Source: Chromobotia macracanthus | Lineage: Eukaryota; Chordata; Actinopteri; Cypriniformes; Botiidae | Assembly (NCBI GenBank): GCA_036877525.1 | Contig: JAZGTH010000072.1 | Span: 2,294,001 to 2,358,000, forward strand | Direction: 5' to 3' | Length of the DNA stretch: 64,000 bases | Part shown: one piece after another, positions 46,082 to 61,700 of the stretch | How positions within the stretch are numbered: position 1 is the first letter of the stretch | Layout of the letters: each line of letters starts with the position of its first letter | Notes under the pieces: model-generated | Told to the model about the DNA's origin: nothing | The model's input: the letters and a program-made list of their open reading frames with translations, nothing else | Database searches by the model: none | Translations under genes and position numbers: made by a program

Positions 46082-49000
46082 TCATTTGCTTGTATGGAGT
46101 GTGTCCTGGAACTTGGTGCTTGTGAACCGAACATGAAAACCCTTCTTGTTGATGGTGTCGTCCGAGTGAAACTTGATGACAATGGCATCGCCAGCTGAAT
46201 AGATCTCTTCTGGTGGCTGAAATGGATATGCAAAAACATAATTATTAAAATGATATATATATATATATAGCCACACCTGAGGGGCATTATTAGGTTATTT
46301 TCATATTATAGCACAGCCTCTTAAGTAATGTATCAAAACATCAAATGAAGAACCAAAACTAAGCATGATGCCCAAAGCTTACTTTTCAAGTCAAGCAAGC
46401 TTACATTTGGAAGTGCTTATGTTAGATTTTGCTTTACCCCAGAACCACAGTAGCGGCCCAGCCTGGGTGCTTTGACATCAGCCCCATCGAACAACTCCAC
46501 GTAATCATAACCGCAGTCGGCTTCCTCCTCAATCTCAAAGGTGTGAAAGATGAGCTCCACCCCGTAGCCTTTCTCTGCAGAAATCACCCACTGGCAGTCT
46601 GAGGCTCCAGGATAATTGTTGTCACCGAAAGCCGCATGGGAATAGAGATCCTTGGTCTTTATCTCTGCCTTTAAGCTACCACCACACTCTGAGAAAATGG
46701 ACATATACAGGAGGGTATTATTATTATTACACTGGAGAGAACTATTGTTATTATTACCCTGGAGGGTATTATTATTAACAAGTCCTCATTTTATCATGGA
46801 GAACCTTAGGTATGGTGGAAGTAATACCTGCTGTATGAGTGGCCTTAAAGCCCCTTTTCTGCACCGAGTTATCCGAGAAGAACCGCAGGAACATACTGTT
46901 GCCACTGGAAATCACCGGTGAAGGTTTCTTACTGCCACAGAAGCGGCCCAAACTGGGCATGCTGCTGTTTGGACCATCATAGATTTCCAAGTGGTCGTAG
47001 GCACACTCCTCATGTGTCTCCATGGCAATCTCAATGAAAGCCTATGGAAGAGAATACAGTTAATAATAATAAAATATACCTGGCAAATCTTCGTTGCTTG
47101 TTGAGAGAGCAACAATACAGACAGCTCATGGATTGTCCATCAGTTTGAAACCATCAAATAATCCTTTAATTTTAAAGACAAATGTTGTCAGGGTGAATGA
47201 TATCAGTACGAGTTTAATGCGGTGGCCCGGGGTGGTTGACAGGGTCCAGGTGCAGGTCTTTTTGCTGGGGTATTTATCAGGCCAGTTTGGACTAGTGATG
47301 GTACCGGAGACACTGGTGATGACCTGGTCACAGCCCACTGAAAAATAGAACCAGTACAGAGATTAACACCGTAAATCCTGGGGAATGATTACATTAGGTT
47401 ATTCTTAAGCTATTTGCAGTATAAATATATATACTTATATTGTAGTATAAATATATATCATTTTTGTTAATTAAAACAAGACATCCATCCATCCATCCAT
47501 CCATCAAACAAAAAAATAGTGTAAAAATGTCAAAATGTGATGCCTTGTTATAGTCATACCATAAAATATGTATAAAACACTTTTGACAGAAGTTTCAGCA
47601 CTGAATGTGGATTTTCATATTTTGGTCACGTTCAGTAATTATCCCTTTAAAACAACTTTTCTATAACGTGATTGTGTAACTAATTTTTAAAAAGTTCACA
47701 AACTAACTTTTTTGTGTGTTCAAAGTGAAGCTCTAATGAAAGGTTTCTTCAGAGTAAAGCACATTCTGTGAGACGCCGCAATATTTCTTTGAAATAACCA
47801 GGAAAAACTTAAAGCAGCACAGGGATAGAAAGAATGCAAAGCCGATACCATTTTTAGCCATTTTTTAGTTACAAAAATCAAATGAATACTTTGACAACCT
47901 CATAAAACTTGTGCTTCAGATTTACCAAATGAAACTCCCACATTTCTGAATTTCACACATCAGTGGTTTTTGCCTTAAGAAACTTTCTCCTTTAGATAAA
48001 ACGTCAAACCTTCTTTGCAGTCGTGTTTATTGCTGTGCAGTACAAAGCCGCTGCGACACTGACAGCTGTAGCTCCCGAACGTATTCACACACTCGTGCTG
48101 GCAACCCCCGTTCTCCCTGGAACACTCATCCACGTCTGCCAGAGAAAGAGAGGACTTCAGGATCAAATAGGTTGTTGGTTCGTACACTTGGTTACCCAAA
48201 GAACAATTTAGTCAAAGGTTCTTAAAAGAACCATTTCTTTCTTACATTTTAATACTCTAAAGAACCTTTTTGCCCTACAAAGAACCTTTTGTGAAACAGA
48301 AATGTTTATATACTTTGTCGTTTTAATGCTCACCAGAGAAGAACTGTGCTTTGAAGCCTCTTTTGGACACAGTATTGTCTGATCTGAATTCGACACGCAT
48401 GCTGTTGGCCTGAGACGTGATTGCCTCTGGTTTCTCTGTACCGCAGAATTTTCCATGAAGCTTTGAGTCTGTGGACAGACCACTCCGCACCTCAACATAA
48501 TCATACTTACAAACCTGAGAAGAGAGATGGAGACAATGAAAGAATACTGAAAACATATTACATAATCAAATATAATTTGCTCTTTTGGGCCCTATTGGTC
48601 CTTAAAACTCGGCTATTATAACACTCTCATCTCACCTTTCAAATGACATGATGGTAAATGAGATTTTGTAAAATCTGTTGTGAGCATGTTCAATATATTC
48701 ATGCCATTTACTACATTAAAAACCAAAGAACCCTTGAACAGTAAATAGTCATGAATTTTAGCAGAACACACTGTATGTAACCTTAATAGAAATGCTTTAT
48801 AATTCCACTTACTATATGTTGTACTGCAACAGTATTACGTTATGATTACCCAGGTCTTCCTTATATAAAAACATTAGCAGTATCTAAGTCTACAACCTCT
48901 TACAACATAAAATGATGGCAACCTTGGTTCACATCACACAATAGAAAATGTATTGCAATCTATATCTCCAGCCTTCCAACTCACATCGTTCCCTTCGATC

Positions 49001-52000
49001 TCAAAGCCATCGAACAGCAGCGTGATGCGGTACTGCGCGGGTGCGATGAGCTGCCACACACAGTTCTTGTTGGGCGGGTATTCCTGCGGCCATCCTGGAC
49101 TTGTGAAGGAGCCATTGAGGTTGGTCATGAATCCTCCACAGGCAGCTGCTGGGGTCAGATGGAAGAGGTGTTATTACGTGACTGGGGTCTTTGACTGCTG
49201 TGCAATTTGGATATTGCAATTTTGACAATTCTTTTTGTTTTAATTTGAAACCTAACAAAATTTTTTGGGGAAACATTTGTAATTTGTGTTATGCTACCGT
49301 GTTATACAGTATATAATGTTATACAGTAACTGTACAATGCTATGTACAGTAATTGGACCTATTTTTATAAAATGCAATGACATTCACAGTGTTCCTGCAA
49401 CTTAATTGCAAGTACAGAACAGTGTTCTGTCTGCCAAATGCATTCATATATTGTCATGTAACATCTACTATCTCTGCCTTCAGCTGAAGTTTTCCGTTTA
49501 TGCTATCCTGCTTTCTGTCATTCAATTATTCATCTTTTTCCTTTACCAAAAACAACAAAGCTTGTCTTAGATCTAAAGGGAATCATATTATAATCACAAG
49601 AATACTATGAACATACTTTGAAGTATATTACACAAATTATCAATGAGTATGTACGGAAACAGATTTGCCTCTCAAAGGCCAACGTAAGTAAATGTTGCTC
49701 TCTTAAACACAACAAGAACAGCATTTAAAATAGCCCTTTTTTAACTCCATATTTCCTGAACCAGTGAGGTTTCTTTGCTGTTGTAAAGCAATCTTACAAG
49801 AATGCTTCTAACAAAAGAGATGAGATTCACTTCCTCTAACTGCTGTGTGCGCCTGCTGGTTTTCTCATGAGAGCCTAAATGCATGAGAGAGAGCAGTGCA
49901 TGCGGAATCATTAGTCCTCTTATGGCTGTGGTACCAGAACAACAGCACTGGTTCCTATAAACAGGAACCTTTATAACATGGTCCTGTAGCCTAATTAGTA
50001 CAGCTTTGTGTTAGCAACGCTATGGGTCATGGGTTTGATCCCCAGGGAGCACACATACTGATGAAATGTATGCTTTGGATAAAAGTTTCCAAATCAATAA
50101 ACGCAAATAAAATTAACTTGCCCCTTAATGGCATTTAGGTCACTGAGGAAAACTGAGGTCACATTCTTCTACGCAAACGTACTTTGATTTTATGGTAACA
50201 ATAATGTTACTAACAATGACTGCAATCAAAAGGTTACAAATTGATATGACGAGAAGTACTCATGAAACCCTTGAACCCTGATTGGAGAGCGGTGAATGAA
50301 ACAGCAATGACCCGCTTTCAAATGGAGTTTAATTGGGACTAGTTATCATCTTGGCTGCTGATTGGTAATGTCTGGGTTGCTTAGTCTTATTTTGTCAGTC
50401 AATTTCTTTAAGAATGACAAAAATCTTAAAATAAAAGGTGAGTCACGATCTGACATTGTTTAACAATTATAACTGGATATCAGATTGATTCTTCCTAAAG
50501 CAATATTGCATCATACATAAGGGATAATGTACAGACAGCAGTGGCTGTTAGGGTGTTATTATTGGTTACTAGGTTGTTGCATTATGGCTTAAGTCGAAAG
50601 AGCCCACCCCAAAGTTTCTGTAATATTCTGGTCTTTAGATATTTACTATCTTTCATGTTTATTTTCACCAGGTGAAAATCACAAAATCTGTTCAAATTTC
50701 TAAACCTAATTTAAGCTATAGTGTTTTTATGCAAAACCACTAATGAATGCTTAGGTGTAATAGGACCCATTTTTTCTGCTTGCATGTTTGGGGACATTTT
50801 TAAAGTGTTAGAATCACCTGTACAGCTGCGGCGATCAGGGGAGAGCTCATACCCGGGGTCACAAGCGCAGTAGAAGCTGCCCAGGGTGTTGACACAGCGC
50901 TGCTCGCAAAAGCCGTTATCAGGCCTGGAGCATTCGTCAATCTCTGATGAGGGTTGGAAAGGAAGAGATTGAGGTCACAAGTCTGAAGATCATCACTGTG
51001 TGTAGATTTGCGTTAGTGTTCAGGCAAAGCTGTGGACAGCTAATGATGGGCGTCACCTTTGAAGAAATTGGCTGAAAATCCAGCTTTGTTTACAGAACCA
51101 TCAGATACAAACTTCATCCACAGCTGGTTGGAGCTGCTCTTGATGTCGTCTGGCTTTTCGTAGCCACAGAAGCGGCCCAGGAGAGGACTGCTCTCAGAAT
51201 CTCCATCTCTCACCTCCAGATAGTCGTAAGAGCAGCTGTCATGTTTCTCAATCTGAGTGTGGAAGCAAGAGAGTCAACTCAGTGTCTGAAAGGTTGATCA
51301 ATTAAATCAAGTAAACACAGCTGATAGATTTATGTTCTTCTATATACTCATAAATAGTTGTAATATATTTCATGCATAAATATGACGTCACATGCATGTC
51401 ATCATTTTCGCATATCGGAATTTAGTTGTTTACACAGAGATGATAATAGTATAGTTTTCAAAAATTGCCACTTTGAGTTGAAAACTTTTTGATATATGAC
51501 CTGAAGCAATATTTTTCATTATGTATTTTCAACACATTATGAAAATCAATGCAGCAGCCTAAAGATAAGGGCTACACAAAATCAATGAAAATCTCATTTG
51601 CATCTTATTCTGATTCAAATAACACACAATTATTTTAAAAGGAGCCCTCTGATATTTAGGGTGTTGAGGGGCAAGTTAAATGTGAATTCAATGACACCAC
51701 AACCAATCAAGAAACTGGCATTAAAAACAGGGTTAATTAAACCAAAGAAAACAGGTTCAAACAAAATGGAGCAATACAGACTATTACTTAAAACAAAAGC
51801 CTCAGTTGTACTAGAAGATGCCTTATTTACTACCAAAACTTATGAATCTAAACAAAACTGGGATTTCTGTTTAAAATTCAACAGTTTATCCTCAAATACG
51901 ATTCATTATACCCACCTTGACTGTTTTTGCAATTTTTGTATGCAATATGCATCAGGTGGTCAGTGGGCGATCTGTGGGCGTGCGGTCTGAGACTAAGGCT

Positions 52001-55000
52001 TGTTATAGAATAACACATGACAATAACAGGAAAGAAATCCAACATTCATTAACAATGTACATCACCTCAAATGACTGGAAGCTCAGGCCCACGTGAAACC
52101 CCTGGGGCACAATGATCTTCCATATGCACAGTTTATTGGGCCGATAATCATCAGGGTAATTGGGCGACTCGATCTGTCCACTGTCTCGTTCCACATCTCC
52201 ACCACAAATAGCTGAAACCATCACAAGAACATCACACATGAAGGCCACATCTGAACCTTATGTGGAGCAAATCATGAACTTATGGAGGGTGTGATGAAAC
52301 TGGCGAGAACAATCCAAACTGATATAGAATACAAGAGCAAATTTAGAGATAAAAGACCTGTGAAGTCCATTGAACAAAATTACCAGACCGGTACCTTCAT
52401 AAACAGCAGAAAAGCCCTTTCCCACCCAATTACTGCTGCTGCGGAATTCAATCCACAGGCGACTGTCAGTGGACACTATGGCCTCAGGAAGCTGATCTCC
52501 ACAAAAACGGCCTGCAGCAAAGACATGACACCCAGATGATCAAAGCATGATGGGACTGAAAATTCCTCCAGAATCGACAAGGTTGTTAGAATGTTCAATT
52601 ATGTAATGCTACACATGGTTGCTATTTCCTTCCGAAAAGAGGCAGAGGAGAGAGACGGTTATTTATACAACAAAAATGACAGCAAAAAGAGAATACGCTA
52701 TGCGGGCAGAATCTGAAACGAAACCATGAGTAATGCAGAAATACGAAGAATTTCTGAGCGCGAGAACCTTTTAAAGGTGCGTTTCTCCAATACCCATCAC
52801 GAATCTCGACGTGGTCGTACCAGCACAAGTGACTTCTGTACAAATCCATTGATGTAAAATTAAGAATGATCTAACAAATAAACAGAAAGAAACACAGAAA
52901 CGGTATAATGAGATGAAAAGTGGTGCAGACTTATTCTATAGCATCTCCCCTTTAGAAATGAAGGTCTTTCTGACATTATATTTAGATGACATCATAACAT
53001 TTTTGGATGACATCATTCAAACTGATTCAAGTTTCTTTTGCAATCATATCTTATGAATTTCGAATTATGAATACACTTAACTGAGCACAATCGAGTTCAG
53101 AACTCTGTTATAGGACAAACTCAAAATGATCATTTTATTACATAACAAATTTTATAATATTTTTGGCACAGTGCACAAGGAACTTAGTAGCACAACTCCC
53201 TCAGAATAAGCTGGTGATCTTTACTTTGGCTGCTCAGAATAATTGCATTGTAGTCACAGCAACAGGTGCAATGAAACCTCCATATGTGTTTTTATACCTT
53301 CTCACCAGGCGTGACCGATATCCTCCATATGCAGTGGAGATATGCAGCATATCCGTTTGGGAACCCAGGGGAGGAGAAGTTTCCAGAGCTCTCCTGAAGA
53401 CTCTCACCACATCCTGTGAAGAAACCAGAGCAAAACCACACTGAGAGACAGACAGACACTTGACCCGGAAACCGGATTCTCTTAATGGAAAGTTCTGCAG
53501 ATGTTCTTGTAAGTTTGGAGGAAGGAGCTTTGTTTTAAAGTAGGAAACCACCATCTGGATCATTCCATTTGAAATGAAAGGGGATGAAGGAGATGATTGC
53601 AAAAACAATCGTTCCGTTGTACAGGACAACCATCATTATGTCATTTTATTTTCCCACCATAACAGGAAATCTAAAAAGCTGACTGCCACTTCAAATGGAT
53701 GGTTCAGCCATGACGGAACAATGGCTCTGACAGAACAGATGTGCCCGGGATGTGAGAGGCCACTTACTCGGACACTTGTATAATTTTCGTGCTTGGGCGA
53801 TATCCCCTTTGCTCAGTCTTGTGCGCTGTCCAATGGGAGGTCGGACTCCATCGATGTCATACTTTGGCAGCATGGTATCAAGATAGATGCCCCTAGTTTT
53901 GAGACACAGAAGCAAACACCTTACAGAAACCTTTTAGTAGATCTAAGACACAGCAGTAAGGAGAAATCGTCTGATAGACCAACAAAATTAAAAAGGCTCG
54001 TGTATTTTTTTGGGGCCACTGTGTATGTTTTAATTAGAGAACCAGTTTTTGTTGTAATCCATGGAAATATTCCTACATATTTGATGTTTGATTGACATCT
54101 GTCCACGATATACAGTTTCTGCCCCCCCTCCTTTTCTCACTCAGAGAACAGCATGATTAGGAATCACTCACATCCAGTTCCCATGACGACAGCACTCAAA
54201 ATGAGGCAGCAGAGAAGTTAGAGCACGCTTTAAAGTTCACCCAAAAATAAACATTCAGTCATCATTCACTCATCCTCATGTCGCTTTAAACGTGTGACTT
54301 TCTCGAGTCATTTAGTGGAACATTAAACATGATGTTAGGCAGAATGTTTGTAATGTTGAAATGTTGAAGAATGCTGCTGTTTTTTCTACGCAATGTCATA
54401 CAGGTTAACAACGACATGCAAGAGATGAAATGATGAAGGAATTTTCATTTTTGGGTGAACTGTCTCTTTAAGCATTGCCCTCCAACTGACTGGAGCCCAC
54501 CCCTGCATGCCAGAAAACCGCGCTCCTCTAGCCCTCCAATTGTCCTGGACAAAAAGGCTGGAAGGGCTTTATTTGTTTTGGCCCAGTTCCAAGAGTCCCT
54601 GACTGTACAGCGCTGTAGGTAAAACAGCACAATGTGAATATTTCTGGATGTGAGGCCGGCAGGAGAGAGGCCACTTTGTAAAACACTAAAAATATTCATA
54701 ATGAAACCTTTCCAGCTCCCCACACTTCTTACTGTACTAACTGAGGTGAAGTACATGCAACATCCCAGCTAACAGGAATGTTACAGTCTAACGTTCTCTA
54801 AAAGTTCTCTCAAAATGATTGAAAACATTCATGCAGTAACAAGTAGAATTTTAACATTTTACATCATATCAAAAACGTTATTCTTAAGAAGTTAGTGGAA
54901 CAATACAGAAATGTTACAGAACAAAAATGTTTGAATTACATTGGAATAACGTTAATATAACCAAGCAGTAATGTTAATACAAAACGTTTGGAATGTTCCT

Positions 55001-55732
55001 AAAAAAATGTGTTACTTATTGAAAAAGTTATGAAAACATATTTACAACCTAGAAGATTTAGCATTTAGATTTCATATTTACATTTACTTTCAAGAGGTGC
55101 AGATAATATTGGCTGGGTTTTCATAGTGTATTTTCTTGGTAGCACAAATAAACAAACCATTTGACCTGCACAGTTGCTGACAGGGAGCTCCTTGGAAAAG
55201 CATATTCAAACCTATTTTTTAAGAAGGAGAGTGCTAATCATTTTGATTTGCTTATGGCTTATTCAGACCTGCTTGGCTTATTTAAGATTACATTCACTTG
55301 CTCTTTGCAGCACCCCAAACTGTTCTGAACATGTTTGACTGAAGGGCGACTGCAACACAACAGAGATTCTCCATCTAAACAAGATGGTCTAGCTGCTCTT
55401 GAACTTTGGCTCACCATCTGGATTCTTTCCTGCTCGTCGTTGTGATGAAACAACGATCTCCCTGAAAGCACCATCTCGACTCTCAAGCCACTAACATCAG
55501 GTTAGTCAGCAGTATTCCTTTAAAATTTGCTTAGCCTCAGCAGATACCTATTTTAAGTTTAAAAACAATTCCCTAAAACACTAAGAATGTAATTTTGAAG
55601 GAGTTTTAGGAATGTTCAAAAACATCCAGTTTTTTAGACAATGTTTAAAACATTATTGCATGGTTATAAAACTGCTATTTAAACGTTTTTGATAATATGT
55701 AAGATGGTTATATATATATATATATATATTAT

Positions 55733-55774
<42 letters not shown>

Positions 55775-58700
55775 TATACATTACACAATTATCTCTGAAA
55801 CAATAACATCTTTTTACAATACAATAAAATAACAGGAAAGTTCATGATTCCAAACCTGGAGAAGGTGTTTCTCGCATAATGCATGATGCTGTCAAAGTCA
55901 TAAACTTCGCCCAGGGAATCAACATCATCAGACTCCATCTTTATGAAGTTATACTCCTGACCTTTAAAACACAACAGGCAAACTAATAACCATCACAGCT
56001 TCAATCTCAGTCTCCCATACTGCAACTTGTAACTGCAAGGAAGGATTTTAGACAGTAAAACACAGCCTGTTTTTAGATATTTAAAGCACTGTTTAGGGTC
56101 AAAGTTAAAATTCCAGCAAAAAGCAGATATACAGGAAATCATTCTGCAGTTACTGTACCCGGCTGGATGTTTTCTCTAAATATATCAACATGCTCGTCCC
56201 GGTCAGGTCGTGTGTGTTCATGCCAGAAGCCAATAACATGTCCAAGTTCATGCACCACGATGCCAAACTTGTCACAGTTCTTCCCAATGGAGATGGCCTG
56301 GGGCCCTCCACCCCTCCTTCCCACAAATGAGCAGCACCTTCATAAGAGCAAATCTGGGGTTGGACAATACCTCAACATATGTTAAACCAAGATTTTAAAC
56401 TTTTAAACAAAGGGTTCAGCTGAGGTTTTTAACTTTTGTTCAAAACAGATTTAAGCTTCTTTTCGAGACATTACTCTACAAGTGCCTGTGTCTGAAAGGC
56501 TTCATCATTTTCTTCATTTCTTGTGTCTGAACATGGGGTACCAAAGATTCCTCAGGAAATTTCAGTTTGGCTTCATTTGACCTCAGCATACTTAATGAAA
56601 AGTATGTTAAGTAAAAAATAAATTTATGTTTCAAACAGATGGCGACAGAGAAGCAAAAGTTATGGATGGCAGCTTTGAATATTTTGAAAAGTTACAAGCA
56701 ATTATTCACACAAAATATAATGTTTAAAACAAACAAATAAAATGTTGTGATGTTCACATCGGACATAAATTACAAAAATACTATTGCTGTAGCTTTTTAT
56801 CATAAAATACTGTTTAAATTACTAACCTTGATTTGTTTGAGGTTTCAAAAGATATGCTGGTTGTTAAGATACATTTTTAAATTACAGTTCATTTGTAACA
56901 AATCAAAGTTGTTTCAGACTAATATTGTATCAGACAATTTACATTGACCCTTGCTTGAGGAATGACAACCATCAGCAAGTAATGTGACATCATTACTGTG
57001 CAGAGGAAGGTAGTCTCTTCCTTCACCATCCAAATAAACTCAATGTGCGATTTATCAAAGTTCGACAAGGTTGTGTTCAATTCACTGGAGACACACAATG
57101 GAGTGAATGCAGTAAACTCTTTGGTCAATCAGACCCTGAGGTCAGGCTTTGGTCCTACACAGAAAATAAAGCTTTGTGCTGAGGGCGTCCAAAATGAGGA
57201 TGTTTTTGTCACAAGTGGCACATGGCCTACTGCTTCAGGAACTGTGGTGTCGTGACATGGCTGCCAGAGTTTTGGTTCACAAAGACCTCAACGAAGGCCT
57301 CATTCAGCTTTTGTACATGCAGCCATACACAAGCTTACAGTTAACACATTATTTTATTTTGTCCAAAACTTTTAAGTATGATTAAATTTGAAGTTAAACT
57401 AGATTTTTTTATTTTCTAAAGAAAATCTTATAGTGCAAAGCATACTATATTGCATACTATAATGTAAAGCACTATGAGTAATGACCAGGGAGTAGGTATG
57501 CAATTGTTAGGGTGTTCTTGGCTGCTTACCCAGCTAACAATTTTAGGTTGCAAAATTAAGCAATAAAGTAATGAAAAAGATTAAATATTTATTTTGAAAG
57601 TCCATTAGAACTTCTTTAAGATTTTTTTATTCTGTAACATTTTTAAAACATTCCACTAACAACGTATTAGAAAGTATTAGAAAAGTAGCATGAAAAGAAA
57701 TACTAATACTTTCTAATACTGTCTTTATGACAAACAGTATTAGAAAGTAGTAAAACAGTTTGAAAAGCTGATCATACATGGATCTTAACACAGATAACAG
57801 CCCTAAAAATGTTAAAATAAAGATGGAATGAAACGCTGGAGGAGAACATCAGCACAACAGTCACAAACAACCACCACACAGCAACACTACCTGCTGAGAG
57901 CAGCTTTGTTCCAAAAGAAACCTAGCTGTGTTTGTGCAGTTGGTGCTTATAGAAAGCCAGGAGAACAGAAAGTGCTGAAAAAAACTCTTTAAAATTCTGA
58001 CAGGGAGCTGCCATTACTGTGCAATATGAATCAGAGGGGCAAACTGGAGTAATCAATAACTATACAGGACAGTTAACTCTCTCTCTCTCTCTCTAGAGTC
58101 CAACTTCAGCACCTGAACTTACCCGCACGGCCGGATGGTAAAGACGATGTAGCTCTCCTCGGTGCTTCTCTCCATGAAGGTCACGCAGGTGTATTTCTCC
58201 CAGTGACGCATGGCTTGCTTAAAAACGGCTCGCTGGCTGCCTACAGGGGTTTGGTTTTAATCTTTAAAGACCTGAGGTCATCGAGAGCAAAGCGGCCACT
58301 GACTAATTAACAACACAGAAGACTTTTTAATAAAACTACTCGGCTGCAATAAAAACTATTTAGGAGTAGCATTAAACTTTGAGGTGGAATTGAGCTTGGA
58401 TTTCATGTAAGGCCAAGCAAGGTGAAAACTGAGTCGGTACCTTAGGTCTGCATCTATAGGAGACTATACAAACAAAATCAACACTGCAGTATATACAGAA
58501 AATTGCATAAAAACGTGCATTAACATATAGCAGGTATAGGCCAAAGGAAGTTGTTTGTTATAGAACAATGCTGCTTTATAAACATACAGTAAAATAACTT
58601 TTAAAATGACTTTAATTTAAAAAACAAGAATGTAAAATATACAAAATAGTTAATGTGCGGTCTTACCGCTGAAGTTGCCACTAATAATATAGGGGATAAT

Positions 58701-61700
58701 GCCATCCGGCCAGACTCTCTCAGGTCTGGCTGTGGCTGCTCTCCTTCTGCGTAGAACGCTCTGACCCAAAACTGGGTCCTTCCCTGCATCGCTATTGGCT
58801 GAGGATCTGTTAGCTAGGGCAAAGACAGTACTTTAAACAAATGTAGTTTTCTAGTCTGTTTTCAAAGCAACCCTTTACATGCCTATTTACATGTCCTAGT
58901 TTAACATAGTTTATGTTTCACATACAGTATGTGTCATTTATACAGTGTATATATTTATAGTATGTAAAAATATATATATGTATTTGCAAATGTATGTATA
59001 TGCTTATATTTGTGTATATATACATATATATAAACACACACACACAAATAAACATATATTTATTAACATACTATACATATACACACACACATTATATATA
59101 CAATACATATATACTCACCTGATTCAGATATAGAGAGGTTAGCAGAGGTGTTCAATGCAGAATCAATGTAGATCAACTTGAGCAAACGTAAGTCCTCCTC
59201 ATCTAGCGCTATATCCCCTAGAAATGCAGCTACAAACCAAGAAAGTATTATTGTCACTTTGAACTGACAGAATCACAAAACATTTTCAGGGTGAGTTTAA
59301 AACAAACACATTTAATATCCTAAGGGTCATTATTCCTTAATACACTTTTGTGTTTTTGTATATGTCCTCCACGCAGACACACAATACATTACACAGAGAG
59401 ACATAGTTTTGGGAAATATCATCAGCTGAATCTCTATAGAATTGAAGGTCAAATAGCAAAAGCAACATCTGAAAGCAGAACACATCCTGATACATTCAAC
59501 CCTCTAGAGACTGATGGGGGAAAATCTCTCACCATAATGAGAAGCTTTCGAACCAAGTCAAAGTTCTGGGTAATTGTGTACATAAGGGACCACAGGGGAT
59601 CAAGGAACATAATGGGAGGGGTCAAGGTCACAATGGTGAAAGGGCAGGAGAGGGATCTAAGGAATGCTTTGGGTTCACACCTGCAAACTTCATGTTTCCA
59701 GCTAGAATTTTTAATGGCAGGCAGGAGATGCTGAAAAACCAGCACTAACATCCAGGCTTGGCTTACTTTGCTCCAGGGTCTGGGCTAATTAACAGTAGGC
59801 TGTGCATAGCCAGGCCATTAATAATAAAGCACAGGTGGTGTGACTTTATTTGAAAGGCACTCAGCAAATCCACCTTTTCCTGTAAAACTCTAACCCAGGG
59901 CTAAAAGCAGAGCACTGTTTAGGATTATTCTATATGCTGCCTTTTCTAATAACTTGTTAGTGGACTATGCAGTGGTTTCTATTTTAATAAGGCTTACAGT
60001 GCAATGAATGCATGCATGGTCCCTTCAGACTCACTAAAAGTAATTTTTTCCTTAAGGGACCTGAGATAAAAGCTAAAGTTTATGATTCCAGGAACGGTCC
60101 GATGTCTGGAAATTTCCCCAAAGGAACAAACAATTTATGCATTCGCTGCTGTAATTAATTTTAAATGAATTAATTTTATTTGTAATTAAAACTTAAATCT
60201 TTAAGCTATCATTACCTTCAAAGCAATTTATTGGTATTTCTATTTGTATTTATTTGTAACATGCTTTGAGAACAATTGGGAACTTTAATTGAAGCTGATT
60301 AGTTGAACTTAAGGTAAAACAAAGATCAATCCAGATCAATGATCAGTAAACGTCAGTAAAACGAGGTTAGAGAGTTCTCATACACTTCAGTAATGTAAAA
60401 GAGATTGATAAACAAATAAGAAAGGATCCCATCTATCCCATCTGCATGGGCAAGCCGAGCAGCTACAATTGAGATGCATAAGAATGAGAAGCGCAGTCTC
60501 TCCAGGTACTGTAGACATCTTTAGCTGCAGATTTTATTGCTAAGGTGACAAAGTCATTCTTAAAAGCATTTTACTGGGAATGAATGTATTCTGCATCTGC
60601 GTATAAGATGAGTCATTCAAACTTATTATTTCTGTATGAAAGGACTTTACACTTTAAATCTGCTTTTTTGTCAGCTTTTAAGAAACACTCATACATGGCT
60701 GGTTTTAAACAAAACAACGCCTGTAAATTTTAATCTAGTACTGATTATTTTAATTCTCTGTGTTCTGTAAAAGAATTTTAACTCTACTTAGCTATGAATT
60801 TTATTAAGTGAGGAATTTATGAGGCAGATTTAATGGTTTTATTGACTTTTTAACAGCAGGGAACAATTATTTTGTACCCTTTCGTTCTCAGCCTGGCAGG
60901 AGACCTTATTAAGCCTGAAACATTTGCTAAACAAAACAAAACAAAAGCCTGCATGTCTGAGCATGTTTTGCTTTAATTGCAGTTTTTATCAAAAGCCGTC
61001 GAACCGATGAACATGCACATAAAGAGAAAGATATGTTTACACCCTCCATGTCAATCTTCGGCTGAAAGAAGCTAATCACAATACATTTTCAGGTGAAATA
61101 GTTCCAGATTCATTTTTGCAGTATAACAGATCTTGACAGTAAAACAACCATGTGTCACCATCAGTGTCTTCCCAAATGTTTTGTTCAGAAGTGACTGTAG
61201 AAAAAACAGCCATGAAAACGTCAAAGCGTCACTCTAATTGAGATGACAGCCAATAATACCTAACAGACAAAGGTTATGGGTAGTGCCTCCACAAAATCTG
61301 TTCCTCATGGCCTTAATACACAAACCCAATCACAAATGTATAAAACGTTGAATAAAACAACAGATTATAGCCTACTGATGGACATTATTGTTTGTTTGAC
61401 TAATATGGCCAAAGCATTATCACCGATAATTCTCAACCAATCATCAGAGTTATGATTCCAAACAGATGTTAGCAAAAGATATTTACAGTTACAAACGTTG
61501 TGTGTTGTTTAACTAATGTAAACCTTTTGGCACACATATCTGAATTAAACTCCATCTGGTCTGGTTCAAATACACACTGTATGTTAAACCACCCTGTTAG
61601 ATCCATTAACTAGCTACAGCGAGAGAAAAGTGACACGGTTGAGGTAACATTCCATCCCAGGCGACCTGCAGTATGCGCTCTGAATGCGATTTTTATAGCC

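Noticed and set aside
51598..51990. 130-codon plus-strand ORF in a bmp1 intron
   Set aside because: Intronic, no domain or membrane pattern, flanked by proper bmp1 splice sites.
53234..53629. 131-codon minus-strand ORF as a separate gene
   Set aside because: It is bmp1 exon 8 (53413-53298) read in an out-of-phase frame with intron sequence.
59348..59734. 128-codon plus-strand ORF in bmp1 intron 1
   Set aside because: Overlaps a minus-strand ORF of similar size and shows no recognisable protein features.
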